Assembly: GCF_014697105.1 (NCBI RefSeq)
Contig: NZ_JACJRF010000026.1
Span: 1-64,000 of the forward strand
DNA length: 64,000 bases
Source of the DNA: Anabaena subtropica FACHB-260
Lineage (GTDB): Bacteria > Cyanobacteriota > Cyanobacteriia > Cyanobacteriales > Nostocaceae
Direction: 5' to 3'
Each line of letters opens with the position of its first letter. The first letter of the stretch is position 1. Made by a program: the position numbers and the translations under genes. This document shows positions 46,125 to 55,721 of the stretch, piece after piece. Below the pieces are notes generated by a model. That model had not been told where the DNA came from and did no database searches. It saw nothing but the letters and a program-made list of their open reading frames with translations.

Positions 46125-46763
46125 CTAGCGTGAAGACAAGATGATAGGGGCTTCCAGAGATAAAACATAAACACTACTTTGGGGAATTTGTACAACACGG
46201 GTGTTTTCTGCGGAACGCAAACCTGAGAGTAAACCTACAGCACTACCTAACATTGCTCCCCGGTCAAACTGATCTGGATCACCGTTGCTGAAAAAACCCA
46301 GGGTACTACCACCAATCCGACCCCAAACAGAACCATTCTCTACCGCTTTGTCATTAGCTCGTTTATGGGTAATGGTAGTACCGGGGATTGTTTGACTAGA
46401 GGCTTTAATGGCAACGATACGGCCGTTGATTACCAAAGACTGTGCCACAATTTTTGCACCGCCATCGGTTGGTTGGAGAACTATGGTTACAGGTGTATTT
46501 TCCGCCGCTACGATGTTACCTTGAGCATCTTTAATGGCACTTGCTAAAGGAATAGTCAGGGGATAATCTTTTTTTTGCCCTACATCTAGGGTAACGGGTA
46601 CGGGAAATGAAACAACGATCGCTGTATCTTGAGGAATGCTCACTTCTGGACTTGCTATTTCTTGTTGGCTTGTTTGAGTGGGAAGTTGGGCCGTGGCTGG
46701 TAATGCTAGTGAGCCTAAAAGAGAAATAGAACAGGCTAGGCTCATTAATGTTTGCGTTTTCAT
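46125..46763 (-). CDS. secreted protein with C-terminal glycine-rich region
   Basis: The 212-aa product has a clear signal peptide (MKTQTLMSLACSISLLGSLALPATAQ). The mature part is predicted mostly beta (IVVSFPVPVTLDVGQKKDYPLTI; TPVTIVLQPTDGGAKIVAQSLVI). A glycine-rich helical segment (GGSTLGFFSNGDPDQFDRGAMLGSAVGLLSG) follows. The ATG at 46763 has GGGAGAC upstream, so the longer frame from 46820 is rejected. It is the first of three small exported proteins in a row on this strand. Function unknown; periplasmic or outer surface. Confidence 0.8.
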   Translation of the reverse strand: MKTQTLMSLACSISLLGSLALPATAQLPTQTSQQEIASPEVSIPQDTAIVVSFPVPVTLDVGQKKDYPLTIPLASAIKDAQGNIVAAENTPVTIVLQPTDGGAKIVAQSLVINGRIVAIKASSQTIPGTTITHKRANDKAVENGSVWGRIGGSTLGFFSNGDPDQFDRGAMLGSAVGLLSGLRSAENTRVVQIPQSSVYVLSLEAPIILSSR

Positions 46764-46972
46764 GATCTTGTCTCCCTTTGATGTGAGTTGTTGGTAGTGT
46801 GTTTGATTCCCTTCACTCAATCAATAGGTAGATGATTTTGGGTTTATGCAGTCTCAGGAAATGCGATATCTGTCATATTTTTTGGGCAAATTGCTGTTGC
46901 GTTAGACAATACATCTATCTAAAGTTAAGAGCGATCGCTATCAGCCACAATATCAGTAACTGCCTCATCTTC

Positions 46973-47407
46973 TCACTGTTTATTTCGCAACAACCAATGC
47001 CATCCTGAACCCTCACGAGTCAGCCAATCATCCCCAAATTCTCTATGATGCTGATCTGAGTAAGGATTGTAGACTGGATAATCCGAATAGTCAGAGTCAT
47101 TTTGCACGCGAATTTTTACATGACGACAACTGCCTGCGATTTCAATGGTTACAGTGTCATAGCGATCGCTTACATTGGGTCTTAGTAAACTATCTCTGAT
47201 CATGCTGCGTTCTCTATTTACTTCTTGTCTAAATCGGGGAACACAACGCACTTGTACCAAAGAATTATTATGCGGATTATCTAATAAATATGGTAAAACT
47301 CCCGATTCACGAATTGAGCGAGTAGGTGTTTCAGCTCTTGCCAAAGGCGTAATAGTTAATAATAAAGCTGTACTTGTGGCAATGATTCTGCCTAATCTGC
47401 TGTTCAT
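46973..47407 (-). CDS. small secreted protein, unknown function
   Basis: The 144-aa product has a signal peptide (MNSRLGRIIATSTALLLTITPLARAE) and a short mature domain with two cysteines (VRCVPRF and GSCRHVKIRV) that could form a disulfide. The ATG at 47407 has a textbook AGGAGG. It is about 170 bp downstream of the next secreted-protein gene on this strand. I recognise no family. Confidence 0.77.
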   Translation of the reverse strand: MNSRLGRIIATSTALLLTITPLARAETPTRSIRESGVLPYLLDNPHNNSLVQVRCVPRFRQEVNRERSMIRDSLLRPNVSDRYDTVTIEIAGSCRHVKIRVQNDSDYSDYPVYNPYSDQHHREFGDDWLTREGSGWHWLLRNKQ

Positions 47408-47578
47408 AGTGCCTCCTAAACATAAATAAAGCAATAGCCAGGGTGAAAACCCTGGCAATTAAACAATTCAAAATTAATTACTTGAGATTAAGGAAACGAG
47501 AAATTCAATTAATTCTCCAAATGAAGCTAAAGATTAATCTAGCTTTTGTAATTACGAATTAATCGCACTCTCAATGAA

Positions 47579-48235
47579 TTATTTATTTTCGATGAGCTGA
47601 TTTACTTGATCTCCACGACGACCAACTTTAACTTTGTAACGCTCGGTGAGGTTGTCTTGGTAGTTCATGTCTCTAGCGGCTGCGGCGTTGACAAACGCAT
47701 CGCAGTTCTTACCTTGAACTACAGTTGCGGAACTGCTGCTATTTTCTTCTGTGCGGTTGATCCGAATATCTCTAGATTCGCTATTGTTCTGGCTACCTTG
47801 GCTACTACCACTACCGTTCACACCAATTCCTAAGAAACTCACCCCACCACCACCACCATTATTGTGGTTACGAGCAGAAGTGGAACGAGTGCTGGTAGAG
47901 GTTGCTAAAGCTAGTTTTCCAGAACTGTTGCTGGTGTGATTACCTAACCCGATATCGCTACATAAAGCACGAGGGTCATTTGCTAAAGTTTTGGGATCAA
48001 CCCAAGATTGATGGTCACCTAAGCCTTGAATTTCACTGTTACCAACTGGATTGCTGGGTGCGCTGGAAGCAGGAGTTTTCAAATTATTTACATTGCCAAT
48101 TGCACCAGGAATCACATCTACAGGTTTGAAGACACCATTCGGCTTTACATCAAAAGGGCCTGCAAAAGCTGGAAGTGTGCTGGTCAAAAGTGTGGTAGCT
48201 GTTAGCAAAGAACTAGTGAAATGGCGGAATTTCAT
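47579..48235 (-). CDS. secreted low-complexity protein
   Basis: The 218-aa product has a signal peptide (MKFRHFTSSLLTATTLLTSTLPAFAG). The mature region is rich in Ser, Asn, Thr and Gly (SSGKLALATSTSTRSTSARN; NNGGGGGVSFLGIGVNGSGS). Two cysteines (ALCSDIG and KNCDAF) flank the low-complexity part. The ATG at 48235 lies 7 bases after AGGAG; the ATG at 48241 would be too close. Function unknown; exported, perhaps cell-surface or sheath related. Confidence 0.78.
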   Translation of the reverse strand: MKFRHFTSSLLTATTLLTSTLPAFAGPFDVKPNGVFKPVDVIPGAIGNVNNLKTPASSAPSNPVGNSEIQGLGDHQSWVDPKTLANDPRALCSDIGLGNHTSNSSGKLALATSTSTRSTSARNHNNGGGGGVSFLGIGVNGSGSSQGSQNNSESRDIRINRTEENSSSSATVVQGKNCDAFVNAAAARDMNYQDNLTERYKVKVGRRGDQVNQLIENK

Positions 48236-48527
48236 GGTCATGCTCCTAAAGTTTCAGTGTTGATGTGTATCTTGGGTTTCAATCCCTTCACTGATTCAAT
48301 AGGTTGACCTGTTTGAGTTTATGCACCATCTTGCTAATTTTCGGAAATATTCATCATGCAAAGATTATGTAGGTTGACGACTCTGAAAACAAATGTTGCA
48401 AGTTACATTTATTTACATTTATAAATTAACTATGAATCCCATACATGGAAAAGTCATTAGTCTACAGCCCAAATTCCAGATTTATACAACCAGTTAACGA
48501 GCTAATGACTAATGACTAATAACTAAA

Positions 48528-48890
48528 CTATTCTTCTTCAGGTAAAATTTGATTGATGCTGATAATCCAAGGTATACCTTGGTTAACTGGTGAACTAATA
48601 CTAATTTTTGCTTGGTTAGCAAAACGTTTTAACTTACTAGCTAAGTAAGGAACAATCATCATGATATTTTGGTAACTCTCGATATCATGACAAACCATAA
48701 CTAACATGAGAATGCCGCTATTAACTTTAAAATACCAATGACAACTAGATAGCAAAATGCGTACCGTGTGCTTACAAGCTAAATAGAAGCTTTTTTTTGT
48801 CGTTTCTTCTAGTTGACTGAGCAATATTTCACTGATTAGCGTTGTTTTATGTGTGGGCAAATCATCGGGAGAGAGATATGGTTGCTTCAT
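48528..48890 (-). CDS. small protein of unknown function
   Basis: The 120-aa product starts MKQPYLSPDDLPTHKTTLIS and has a central helical part with TTKKSFYLACKHTVRILLSSCHWYFKVNSG and an MLVMVCHDIESYQ strand. The reading frame and composition look coding, but I recognise no family. An ATG at 48911 would add seven residues. Heptamer-type repeats (CTAATGA) lie just beyond its stop. Confidence 0.6.
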   Translation of the reverse strand: MKQPYLSPDDLPTHKTTLISEILLSQLEETTKKSFYLACKHTVRILLSSCHWYFKVNSGILMLVMVCHDIESYQNIMMIVPYLASKLKRFANQAKISISSPVNQGIPWIISINQILPEEE

Positions 48891-49198
48891 AGAACTTCGC
48901 CCTAATTTCATAGAGTAAAATACTGACGTTCACTGAACAACTTATAAATGATTACAGAATAATTATTTCCAGTTACTAAGTTACGTCAGGTAGAAATATC
49001 ATCTAGTGTGACATCCGTTCACTCCCATACAACTGTTTATAAGTTGAGTTTGTCTAGCCTCTCATTTTCATCAGATTTCCTTAGCAATTAGTCTACAAAA
49101 GTCAATATTGGTTATCTTTTCGTGACATTCTACCTTGATTTAAAATATCTGCCTCACATTTAATATGGATGCGAGGTTAATACTTTCTGACTATCAAC
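48891..49198. other. intergenic region, nothing recognised
   Basis: About 300 AT-rich bases upstream of the 120-aa gene, bordering the MITE at 49199. It presumably holds that gene's promoter. No open frame or known site was seen. Confidence 0.35.
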
Positions 49199-49410
49199 TA
49201 TAGGATTCATACTTGATTTATGAAATAAGCGTAGGGGAGCCACTGCGTTGGTGAAGCAGTCCGGTCTTGGGGGTTCCCCCCAGGAGGAACTGCTGAAAGG
49301 GTTTCCCGGCTTATTCGCTCTTAGCCTTCCCGCAGGGTCGCAAGTGGCGTTGGGCAATGCCCACCCTACATATACTTAGATTTTTTCAATAATCAAATCG
49401 GATTCCTATA
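49199..49410. mobile_element. MITE with nested dispersed repeat
   Basis: Imperfect terminal inverted repeats (TATAGGATTCATACTTGATT on the left; TATAGGAATCCGATTTGATT read inward from the right) enclose about 170 bp. The interior holds a GC-rich dispersed repeat (AGGGGAGCCACTGCGTTGG...) and the GGGCAATGCCCACCCTAC hairpin also seen near 12484. TA flanks both ends. It looks like a non-autonomous IS630-type element. Confidence 0.65.
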
Positions 49411-49421
49411 TCTACTTCGAC

Positions 49422-50081
49422 TCATGAGGAATATTGCTGTAAAATTGCCGTCAAAGAATTATGTTTACGCCAATCTAACAACTCAACCAAAGACTCTTTG
49501 CTATCATCAAATGGATTTCTCTGTTCTGCTGGCAAAACTGTCACCAGAGGCTTTTTGATAACCTGCATGGGTGTCATTGGCGGCAAGGTTTGTCTTGGGA
49601 CAAACCTTGGCTGAGTCTTGAGAACCTGCTGTTCCTGTTTTTGGGTGTGGGGTGTTGTCGATAGGGCTTTATGGGAAATAGCCCGTCGTTTCTGGATTGG
49701 AGGACGCTGTGTTGGCTGGTTGAGTAAACGAAAAATTACTAAGCAACCACTGGCACAACTGAGAGCGATCGCTGCTACCATCCACAAAGGCAGAGGATTG
49801 CTATTCTCAGTGGTAGTTGTCATTGGTTGCTCAATAACTGCTGGCAGTGGTTCTACGTCTAACTTTTCGACATCGCCAACATTAGTTATGCTATACAGTG
49901 CCAGGGCCGCACTCCCCATAAGTGTTGTGAACACCCCAGTCAATAAAAGTAAGGGATGACGTGTCAGCAGATAGATAAAAATGTTGTAGCTACTGATTAC
50001 TACAGACTGACCGCTTTTTAGTGCTGCTTTAGGTCTTTTTTCCTGAGTTAGCTCATGCTTTATGCTCTGATTGTTTTCCAT
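49422..50081 (-). CDS. two-helix membrane protein of unknown function
   Basis: The 219-aa product has two transmembrane helices (about 45-65, LLLLTGVFTTLMGSAALALY, and 99-119, LWMVAAIALSCASGCLVIF). A loop of about 35 residues joins them, and the basic, Pro/Gln-rich C-terminus is likely cytoplasmic (RPPIQKRRAISH...). It ends in a short helix with LVELLDWRKHNSLTAIL. The ATG at 50081 is used; a GTG lies two codons upstream. I recognise no family. Confidence 0.7.
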   Translation of the reverse strand: MENNQSIKHELTQEKRPKAALKSGQSVVISSYNIFIYLLTRHPLLLLTGVFTTLMGSAALALYSITNVGDVEKLDVEPLPAVIEQPMTTTTENSNPLPLWMVAAIALSCASGCLVIFRLLNQPTQRPPIQKRRAISHKALSTTPHTQKQEQQVLKTQPRFVPRQTLPPMTPMQVIKKPLVTVLPAEQRNPFDDSKESLVELLDWRKHNSLTAILQQYSS

Positions 50082-50271
50082 GATCACTTTCAGATTATTT
50101 CCCCTCTAGTTCATGATTGTACTAAAGGGGTGAGCCATCAGGTATCCGTAACCAATTTGGCGATTTTAGTAGCCTTTTTGTGCCATTTTGGCTACAAAAT
50201 TCAAATTTCTGCCAAAATGGCTGCTTTAGGAAATATAAGCAGTCCTGAGAGGGAAGCAGAAACCAATGAAT

Positions 50272-50303
50272 ATGGACTAATGACTATTGACTATTGACTA
50301 ACA
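50272..50303. repeat. heptamer tandem repeat at the ddl stop codon
   Basis: Units GACTAAT, GACTATT, GACTATT and GACTAAC run through the last codons of ddl (minus strand), whose TAG stop (50291-50293) is formed by the repeat. Confidence 0.75.
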
Positions 50304-51400
50304 CCGTGTCTTTCTATCGCCAACTGCACTAACTTATCTACCAATTCTGGAAAGGGGATGCCACTATAGGCCCAGAGTTGGGGATACATACTGGTAGCGG
50401 TGAAACCTGGTAAGGTATTGATTTCATTAATCAACACTTCTCCTGTAGCTTCCACGTAGAAAAAGTCTACTCTTGCTAACCCGGCAGCGTCAACAGCTGC
50501 GAAGGCTTGCAAAGCCATGTCTTGAATTTTACTGCTAATTTCTTCGGGAAGAGGGGCAGGAATCAGCCAACTTGCTTTACCTTCGGTATATTTAGTTTCA
50601 TAATCATAAAAATCACTATCAAAAGTAATTTCACCAACTACGGAAGCTTGGGGTTGGTCGTTACCTAAAACTGCACATTCAACTTCCCTGGCGACTACTC
50701 CAGCCTCGACTATAATTCTACGGTCATAATTAGCGGCATTATCTAAAGCATTCTCTAATTCTTGACGCGATCGCACTTTGGAAATACCCACGGAAGAACC
50801 AAGGTTGGCAGGTTTGACAAAACAGGGATAACCCAAATCTGCCTCAATTTCATCGCATAATTTCGGGAATACACAAGGATTAGACCATACCTGCGCTCTT
50901 GTGACAGCCTTATACTTTACCTGGGGGATACCCGCTTGGGCAAAAGCCATTTTCATGGCGATTTTATCCATTCCTAATGCTGAACCCAAAACACCAGAAC
51001 CAACAAAAGGTATTTGCATGAGGGTAAGTAAGCCCTGAATGGTACCATCTTCACCATTAGGCCCGTGGAGAATGGGAAACCACACATCTACTTCTGCAAC
51101 TTGAGAAGGTGACTGCCAACGTTCGAGTGCTTTTTGTTGAGGGTTGGATACAATATTACTTTCGGCTGGTGATGGGGAGTTTGACGATTCTAAGAGAGGT
51201 ACACCTGATTTCAAAACCTTTTGCGGCGCTTCTCCTGCTAACCACCGCCCATCCTTTTGGATATAAAAAGGTAAAATTTCGTACTTATTAGCATTTTCCT
51301 CAGCACTGAGAGCTTTAGCGATCGCCCGTGCTGAACTTATAGAAACTTCATGTTCTCCAGAACAACCACCAAATAACAATCCCACCCGCAACTTACTCAT
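50291..51400 (-). CDS. ddl: D-alanine--D-alanine ligase
   Basis: The 369-aa ATP-grasp ligase makes the D-Ala-D-Ala dipeptide of peptidoglycan. Visible motifs are [16 protein letters not shown] at the N-terminus, [30 protein letters not shown] and the C-terminal [32 protein letters not shown] with Mg-binding residues. The length is normal. It is 100 bp downstream of icd, separated by a terminator hairpin. Confidence 0.97.
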   Translation of the reverse strand: MSKLRVGLLFGGCSGEHEVSISSARAIAKALSAEENANKYEILPFYIQKDGRWLAGEAPQKVLKSGVPLLESSNSPSPAESNIVSNPQQKALERWQSPSQVAEVDVWFPILHGPNGEDGTIQGLLTLMQIPFVGSGVLGSALGMDKIAMKMAFAQAGIPQVKYKAVTRAQVWSNPCVFPKLCDEIEADLGYPCFVKPANLGSSVGISKVRSRQELENALDNAANYDRRIIVEAGVVAREVECAVLGNDQPQASVVGEITFDSDFYDYETKYTEGKASWLIPAPLPEEISSKIQDMALQAFAAVDAAGLARVDFFYVEATGEVLINEINTLPGFTATSMYPQLWAYSGIPFPELVDKLVQLAIERHGVSQ

Positions 51401-51455
51401 CTTCCGTACCTTTACACTCCTGACGCTGATAGCGTATCACAACCTGTTGAAAAAT

Positions 51456-51492
51456 TAAGGAATGGGAATTTGATATTCTTCACCATTCCTTA
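51456..51492 (-). terminator. icd terminator
   Basis: TAAGGAATGG/CCATTCCTTA forms a 10-bp stem with a 17-nt loop 9 bases past the icd stop. On the minus strand it is followed by ATTTTTC. It fits a Rho-independent terminator. Confidence 0.65.
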
Positions 51493-51500
51493 TTGTTTAA

Positions 51501-52922
51501 TTAATCAAAATGTTGAATGATTGCATTAGCAAACTCAGAACATTTTAGTGGTTCTACTGGTGGTTCGAGTAATCTAGCTAAGTCGTAGGTGACTTGACGG
51601 TTAGCGATCGCCTCTGATAAACCTTTTTTAATCAGGTCTGCGGCTTCTTGCCAACCCATATACTCCAACATCATCACACCAGACAAAATCACCGAACCAG
51701 GGTTAATTTTGTCTAAGCCGGCGTGTTTAGGTGCTGTACCATGAGTAGCTTCAAATACGGCACAGGAATCACCGATATTTGCCCCTGGCCCCATCCCCAA
51801 GCCACCGACGATAGCCGCAGCCGCATCAGATAGGTAATCGCCGTTCAGGTTCATTGTCGCCAGAATCGAATATTCATCCGGTCTGGTCTGGATTTGTTGA
51901 AAGATACTGTCAGCAATGCGGTCATTCACTAAAACTTTATCTTTCCATTTACCGTTACCGTGGCTTTCCCAAATTGAGTTAAGAACTGTTTCCACTTCCT
52001 TGACAATTTGTGCTTTCTTCTCTGGTGTAAGGACATCAAAACCAGGATCAATTTGACGGGCGTTTTCTTCCAAGGAAATATTAGGGTTGTTTTCCTTGTT
52101 GCTTAAAATCCACGACTCCCTTTCTGTGACGGTTTCTTGACGAAACTCAGTTGTGGCTAATTCGTAACCCCAATCACGAAAAGCCCCTTCGGTATATTTC
52201 ATGATGTTACCCTTATGCACCAAAGTCACCTGCTGCTTGTCTTTGGGTAGTGTTAAGGCGTGTTTGATAGCGCGACGCACAAGACGCTGGGAACCAGTTT
52301 TACTGATGGGCTTGATACCTATACCAGAATCTAGGGGGATTTGCTTCTTACCGTGTTCTGGGGTGGCGGGGATGAGTTCTTTGTTGAGAATAGAGATGAG
52401 GCGATCGCCTATTTCACTACCTTGTTTCCACTCAATCCCCAAATAAATATCTTCGGTGTTTTCCCGATAAACAATGACATCCAGCTTTTCCGGGTTCTTG
52501 TGGGGTGAAGGCGTACCTGCATAATAACGGCAAGGACGTACACAGGCATATAAGTCAAAAATTTGTCTTAGCGCCACATTCAAAGAACGAATACCACCAC
52601 CGACGGGAGTAGTCAAAGGCCCTTTAATTGCTACGCCATATTCCCTAATTGCCGTCAGGGTATCCTCCGGTAAATACTGATAAGTACCGTATACATCACA
52701 GGCTTCGTCCCCAGCGTAAATCTTAAACCAACTAATTTGACGCTTACCTTGATAGGCCTTGGCTACAGCCGCATCTAGTACTTTTTGCGTAGCTGGCCAA
52801 ATATCAATTCCTGTTCCATCGCCCTGAATAAAGGGGACAATGGGATTATCAGGCACAATCGGCTCACCATTTTTGAAGGTGATTTTTTCTCCGGTTGTAG
52901 GGGGGGTAATCTTGTTGTACAT
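51501..52922 (-). CDS. icd: NADP-dependent isocitrate dehydrogenase
   Basis: The 473-aa enzyme converts isocitrate to 2-oxoglutarate, which in cyanobacteria is the carbon skeleton for ammonium assimilation and the signal sensed by NtcA and PII. Motifs: [65 protein letters not shown] and [29 protein letters not shown]. The length with the insert around residues 270-320 is typical of cyanobacterial Icd. The ATG is at 52922. No NtcA box was found in the 300 bp upstream. Confidence 0.97.
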   Translation of the reverse strand: MYNKITPPTTGEKITFKNGEPIVPDNPIVPFIQGDGTGIDIWPATQKVLDAAVAKAYQGKRQISWFKIYAGDEACDVYGTYQYLPEDTLTAIREYGVAIKGPLTTPVGGGIRSLNVALRQIFDLYACVRPCRYYAGTPSPHKNPEKLDVIVYRENTEDIYLGIEWKQGSEIGDRLISILNKELIPATPEHGKKQIPLDSGIGIKPISKTGSQRLVRRAIKHALTLPKDKQQVTLVHKGNIMKYTEGAFRDWGYELATTEFRQETVTERESWILSNKENNPNISLEENARQIDPGFDVLTPEKKAQIVKEVETVLNSIWESHGNGKWKDKVLVNDRIADSIFQQIQTRPDEYSILATMNLNGDYLSDAAAAIVGGLGMGPGANIGDSCAVFEATHGTAPKHAGLDKINPGSVILSGVMMLEYMGWQEAADLIKKGLSEAIANRQVTYDLARLLEPPVEPLKCSEFANAIIQHFD

Positions 52923-53237
52923 ATTTCACACACTCCACAAAAATACATTGTGTATTGGAGACTGGGGAAAGATGGGGGAGTGGGGGAAGAATTTCTCCTT
53001 AACCTCATCTCCTCATCTTTCTCATCTCTCATCTCCAGTCCCTAATCAATTGAGGCGCAGATTTTCCCCCTATTCATCTTTTACAGCATTTGAAGATTCA
53101 GGTATAGGATTTCAGTGAAACCGCCGCAATTTTGTACGATCAAAAATAGTAAACTACTTTTCGCTATCACTGCTTCTTCACCAAGAAGGGCGATCGCTGA
53201 CCGCTTTTTCACGCTCCCGTTAATCACAAGTAATGGC
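52923..53237. other. divergent region between icd and gun4
   Basis: These 315 bases hold the promoters of icd and gun4. A G-rich run (GGGGGAGTGGGGGAAG near 52974) and pyrimidine tracts near 53010 are low-complexity. A GTG-started extension of the gun4 frame to 53115 is possible but has no homology support. No regulator site was recognised. Confidence 0.4.
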
Positions 53238-53954
53238 ATGACAGACCCAATGATTGTATCAGGCACTGCTAATGACATCGACCCCCTCCGGCAAAAGTTA
53301 ATCGCTGGGTCTATTCAAGTCCAACAACAGATAATCCTAGAGTTAGCTGATTTGGGTAATGAGGGATTAGATGTTTTGATGGAGTTTTTACTGAAACGTC
53401 GTGAAAACCCAGCGACTTGGATTGATGGAAAAGCTTACCAAGTGCTTTACAACTCCGATGCACCCCAAGCCCAGGAATTTTTGCAAAATAATTTTCCTGA
53501 GGGCATTGTAACTCTAAAATCAAGCTGCGGGATTAATTACAATCCTTTGCAACAGTTACTTGCTAAACAAGACTTCCAAGCAGCCGATCTGATGACCATT
53601 GAAACCATGTGCGAAATAGCAGGGCCAATGGCTGTAAAAAGAAAATGGCTGTATTTTACTGATGTAGAAAGTTTTCCCGCCGATGACCTGCAAACCATTA
53701 ATCAACTGTGGATAGTTCATTCTGAAGGTAAGTTTGGCTTTTCGGTACAGCGAGAGATTTGGTCGAGTCTCGGCAAAAATTGGGATAATTTCTGGCCGAA
53801 AATTGGCTGGAAAAATGGTAATAACTGGACACGTTATCCCAATGGCTTTACTTGGGATTTAACCGCACCTAGAGGTCATTTACCCCTGTCTAATCAACTG
53901 CGGGGTGTGCGGGTGATTGCTTCGTTATTTGCTCATCCTGCTTGGACTAAGTGA
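53238..53954 (+). CDS. gun4: Gun4, Mg-chelatase activator
   Basis: The 238-aa protein binds protoporphyrin IX and Mg-protoporphyrin and stimulates Mg-chelatase through ChlH. It has the two-part layout of cyanobacterial Gun4: a helical N-terminal bundle (about 10-85) and the GUN4 core (QQLLAKQDFQAADLMTIETM, FPADDLQTINQLWIVHSEGKFGFSVQ, PRGHLPL). The length is close to Synechocystis Gun4 (233 aa), which supports ATG 53238 over the GTG at 53115. Its partner gene chlH is about 48 kb away in this window. Confidence 0.93.
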   Translation: MTDPMIVSGTANDIDPLRQKLIAGSIQVQQQIILELADLGNEGLDVLMEFLLKRRENPATWIDGKAYQVLYNSDAPQAQEFLQNNFPEGIVTLKSSCGINYNPLQQLLAKQDFQAADLMTIETMCEIAGPMAVKRKWLYFTDVESFPADDLQTINQLWIVHSEGKFGFSVQREIWSSLGKNWDNFWPKIGWKNGNNWTRYPNGFTWDLTAPRGHLPLSNQLRGVRVIASLFAHPAWTK

Positions 53955-54000
53955 GTAGAGAGCGAAAACTATGTTGATTGAGTGTTGACAACTAAGGATC

Positions 54001-55101
54001 ATGGCAAAAGTTCTTTTAGAAGATATCAAGCGGAGATTTAACAACGTCACCGCGATTGAGGAAATCAGCTTTGAAATCCCTGATGGGGAATTTTGGGTGT
54101 TAGTGGGGCCTTCTGGTTGTGGGAAGTCTACGATTTTGCGGACGATCGCTGGTTTGGAAACTGCTACATCAGGTAATCTATTTATTGGCGATCGCTTGGT
54201 GAATAATATCCCCGCAAGAGCGCGTGATGTGGCGATGGTGTTCCAAAATTACGCCCTTTATCCCCACATGACGGTAGCGGAAAATATCGCCTTTGGGTTA
54301 AAGATGCGGAAAATTAACCCGAAGATTATTCAAGAACGAGTGGTGAATGTAGCGCGATCGCTTTCTTTGGATCATCTGCTGGATCGTAAACCCAAACAAC
54401 TGTCGGGGGGTCAACAACAACGGGTAGCCTTAGGAAGAGCGATCGCTCGTGAACCACAGGTATTTTTATTAGATGAACCTTTATCTAATTTAGATGCCCA
54501 ATTACGAGATGATACTAGGGCAGAATTAAAGCAGTTACATCAGCAATTAGGGATTACAACTATCTACGTAACTCACGATCAGGTAGAGGCGATGACCTTG
54601 GCTGATAAGATTGTGGTATTAAGTGGAGGACGGATTCAACAAATTGGCGAACCTCAAGCAATTTATGCCCGTCCAGCTAATCAAATGGTGGCAACTTTCT
54701 TAGGTAATCCACCAATGAATATTCTGCCAGCAATTTATAAGAATGATGGTTTTGATGTCAATGGACAATTGCTAGAAATTCCCGTATTTATGAGGGAAAA
54801 TTTACAACTACGTCAAGGACAAAGTGTTGATTTGGGTATTCGTCCAGAACACATTTCAATTAATAATGACTCAATCAGCACAGAGAACTCAGGACTGTTA
54901 GTTGAAGTAAAATTAGTGGAACCTTTAGGGAGAGAAACATTAATTCGCGTGAGTTTACCTAATTCGAGTGTACTGTTAAATGTTCAATTGGGTGGAAACA
55001 TTCGTCTACATCCAGGCGATCGCCTGGCTCTACAACTCGACTTAAACCAGTTATTCGTTTTTGATCCAAAAACTGGCGAGAGAATATTGCCTCATAATTG
55101 A
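54001..55101 (+). CDS. sugar-type ABC transporter ATPase (MalK/UgpC family)
   Basis: The 366-aa ATPase has Walker A GPSGCGKST, signature LSGGQQQRVALGRA, Walker B VFLLDEPLSNLDAQLR and the C-terminal regulatory OB-fold (TOBE) region with DLGIRPEHI. Such ATPases energise binding-protein-dependent uptake of oligosaccharides or glycerol phosphate and often serve several permeases. No permease or binding protein gene is adjacent. The gun4/icd neighbourhood recalls the Anabaena ATPase BglK, implicated in glucoside uptake and intercellular transfer; that identity is from memory and should be tested. It is 46 bp after gun4. Confidence 0.9.
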   Translation: MAKVLLEDIKRRFNNVTAIEEISFEIPDGEFWVLVGPSGCGKSTILRTIAGLETATSGNLFIGDRLVNNIPARARDVAMVFQNYALYPHMTVAENIAFGLKMRKINPKIIQERVVNVARSLSLDHLLDRKPKQLSGGQQQRVALGRAIAREPQVFLLDEPLSNLDAQLRDDTRAELKQLHQQLGITTIYVTHDQVEAMTLADKIVVLSGGRIQQIGEPQAIYARPANQMVATFLGNPPMNILPAIYKNDGFDVNGQLLEIPVFMRENLQLRQGQSVDLGIRPEHISINNDSISTENSGLLVEVKLVEPLGRETLIRVSLPNSSVLLNVQLGGNIRLHPGDRLALQLDLNQLFVFDPKTGERILPHN

Positions 55102-55175
55102 ATAATCCTAGTTACTGTTAGAAAAGCCTACAACAAATACTCATGATATTTTAGTTAAAGGGAAGGTTTTATACT

Positions 55176-55676
55176 ATGTATCAAAAAATTTTGGTTGCCA
55201 TAGATAACTCTGATATGGGACAACATATTTTTGAACAGAGTGTGGATTTGGCAAAAGCAACTGCGGCTGAAATCATGTTGCTGCACGTTGTGTCTCCTTT
55301 GGAAGACCCTTATATCAGTCCGATATTTTTGCAACCAGATACTATTTATCCAGCTTGGCAAGCGGAATCAATGGATCACTATATTCAGCATTGGGAAAAA
55401 CAGAAACAAGAGAAACTAGACTGGTTGCGATCGCTAACTGATACAGCAATTAATGTAGGTGTAAAAGCTGGGTTTGCCCAAAAGATGGGTGATGCCGGCC
55501 GGATAATATGTGAATTAGCTCTTAATTGGCCGGCTGATTTAATTATTGTTGGTCGTCGTGGTCTTGCTGGAATCAGCGAGTTTTTCTTAGGTAGTGTGAG
55601 CAATTACGTCTTGCATCACGCTCCTTGCTCAGTTTTAGCTATGCAAGGCAAAATTTTGCCTGAAATGAAGTTGTAG
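55176..55676 (+). CDS. universal stress protein (UspA family)
   Basis: The 166-aa protein has the Usp fold: YQKILVAIDNSDMGQHIFEQSVDLAKAT at the start, LLHVVSP, and the ATP-binding signature GRRGLAGISEFFLGSVSNYVLHHAPCSVL (G-x2-G-x9-GS). It is likely an ATP-binding stress protein in the cytoplasm. GGGAAGG lies upstream of the ATG. No specific role can be assigned. Confidence 0.93.
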   Translation: MYQKILVAIDNSDMGQHIFEQSVDLAKATAAEIMLLHVVSPLEDPYISPIFLQPDTIYPAWQAESMDHYIQHWEKQKQEKLDWLRSLTDTAINVGVKAGFAQKMGDAGRIICELALNWPADLIIVGRRGLAGISEFFLGSVSNYVLHHAPCSVLAMQGKILPEMKL

Positions 55677-55721
55677 GTGACTAGTACCGCAAAGTGGAGG
55701 TCAATCATACCATTGGTATAT

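Noticed and set aside
50055-50297. Plus-strand 80-codon frame between the membrane-protein gene and ddl
   Set aside because: It overlaps the start of the minus-strand gene and runs into the heptamer repeat at the ddl end; no family or ribosome-binding site.
52923-53118. Several short frames in both directions between icd and gun4
   Set aside because: The region is low-complexity (G-rich and pyrimidine-rich tracts) and the frames owe their openness to that composition.
53115-53237. 41-residue N-terminal extension of Gun4 from a GTG
   Set aside because: It would exceed the usual Gun4 length, and the extension resembles no known domain; the ATG at 53238 fits the family.
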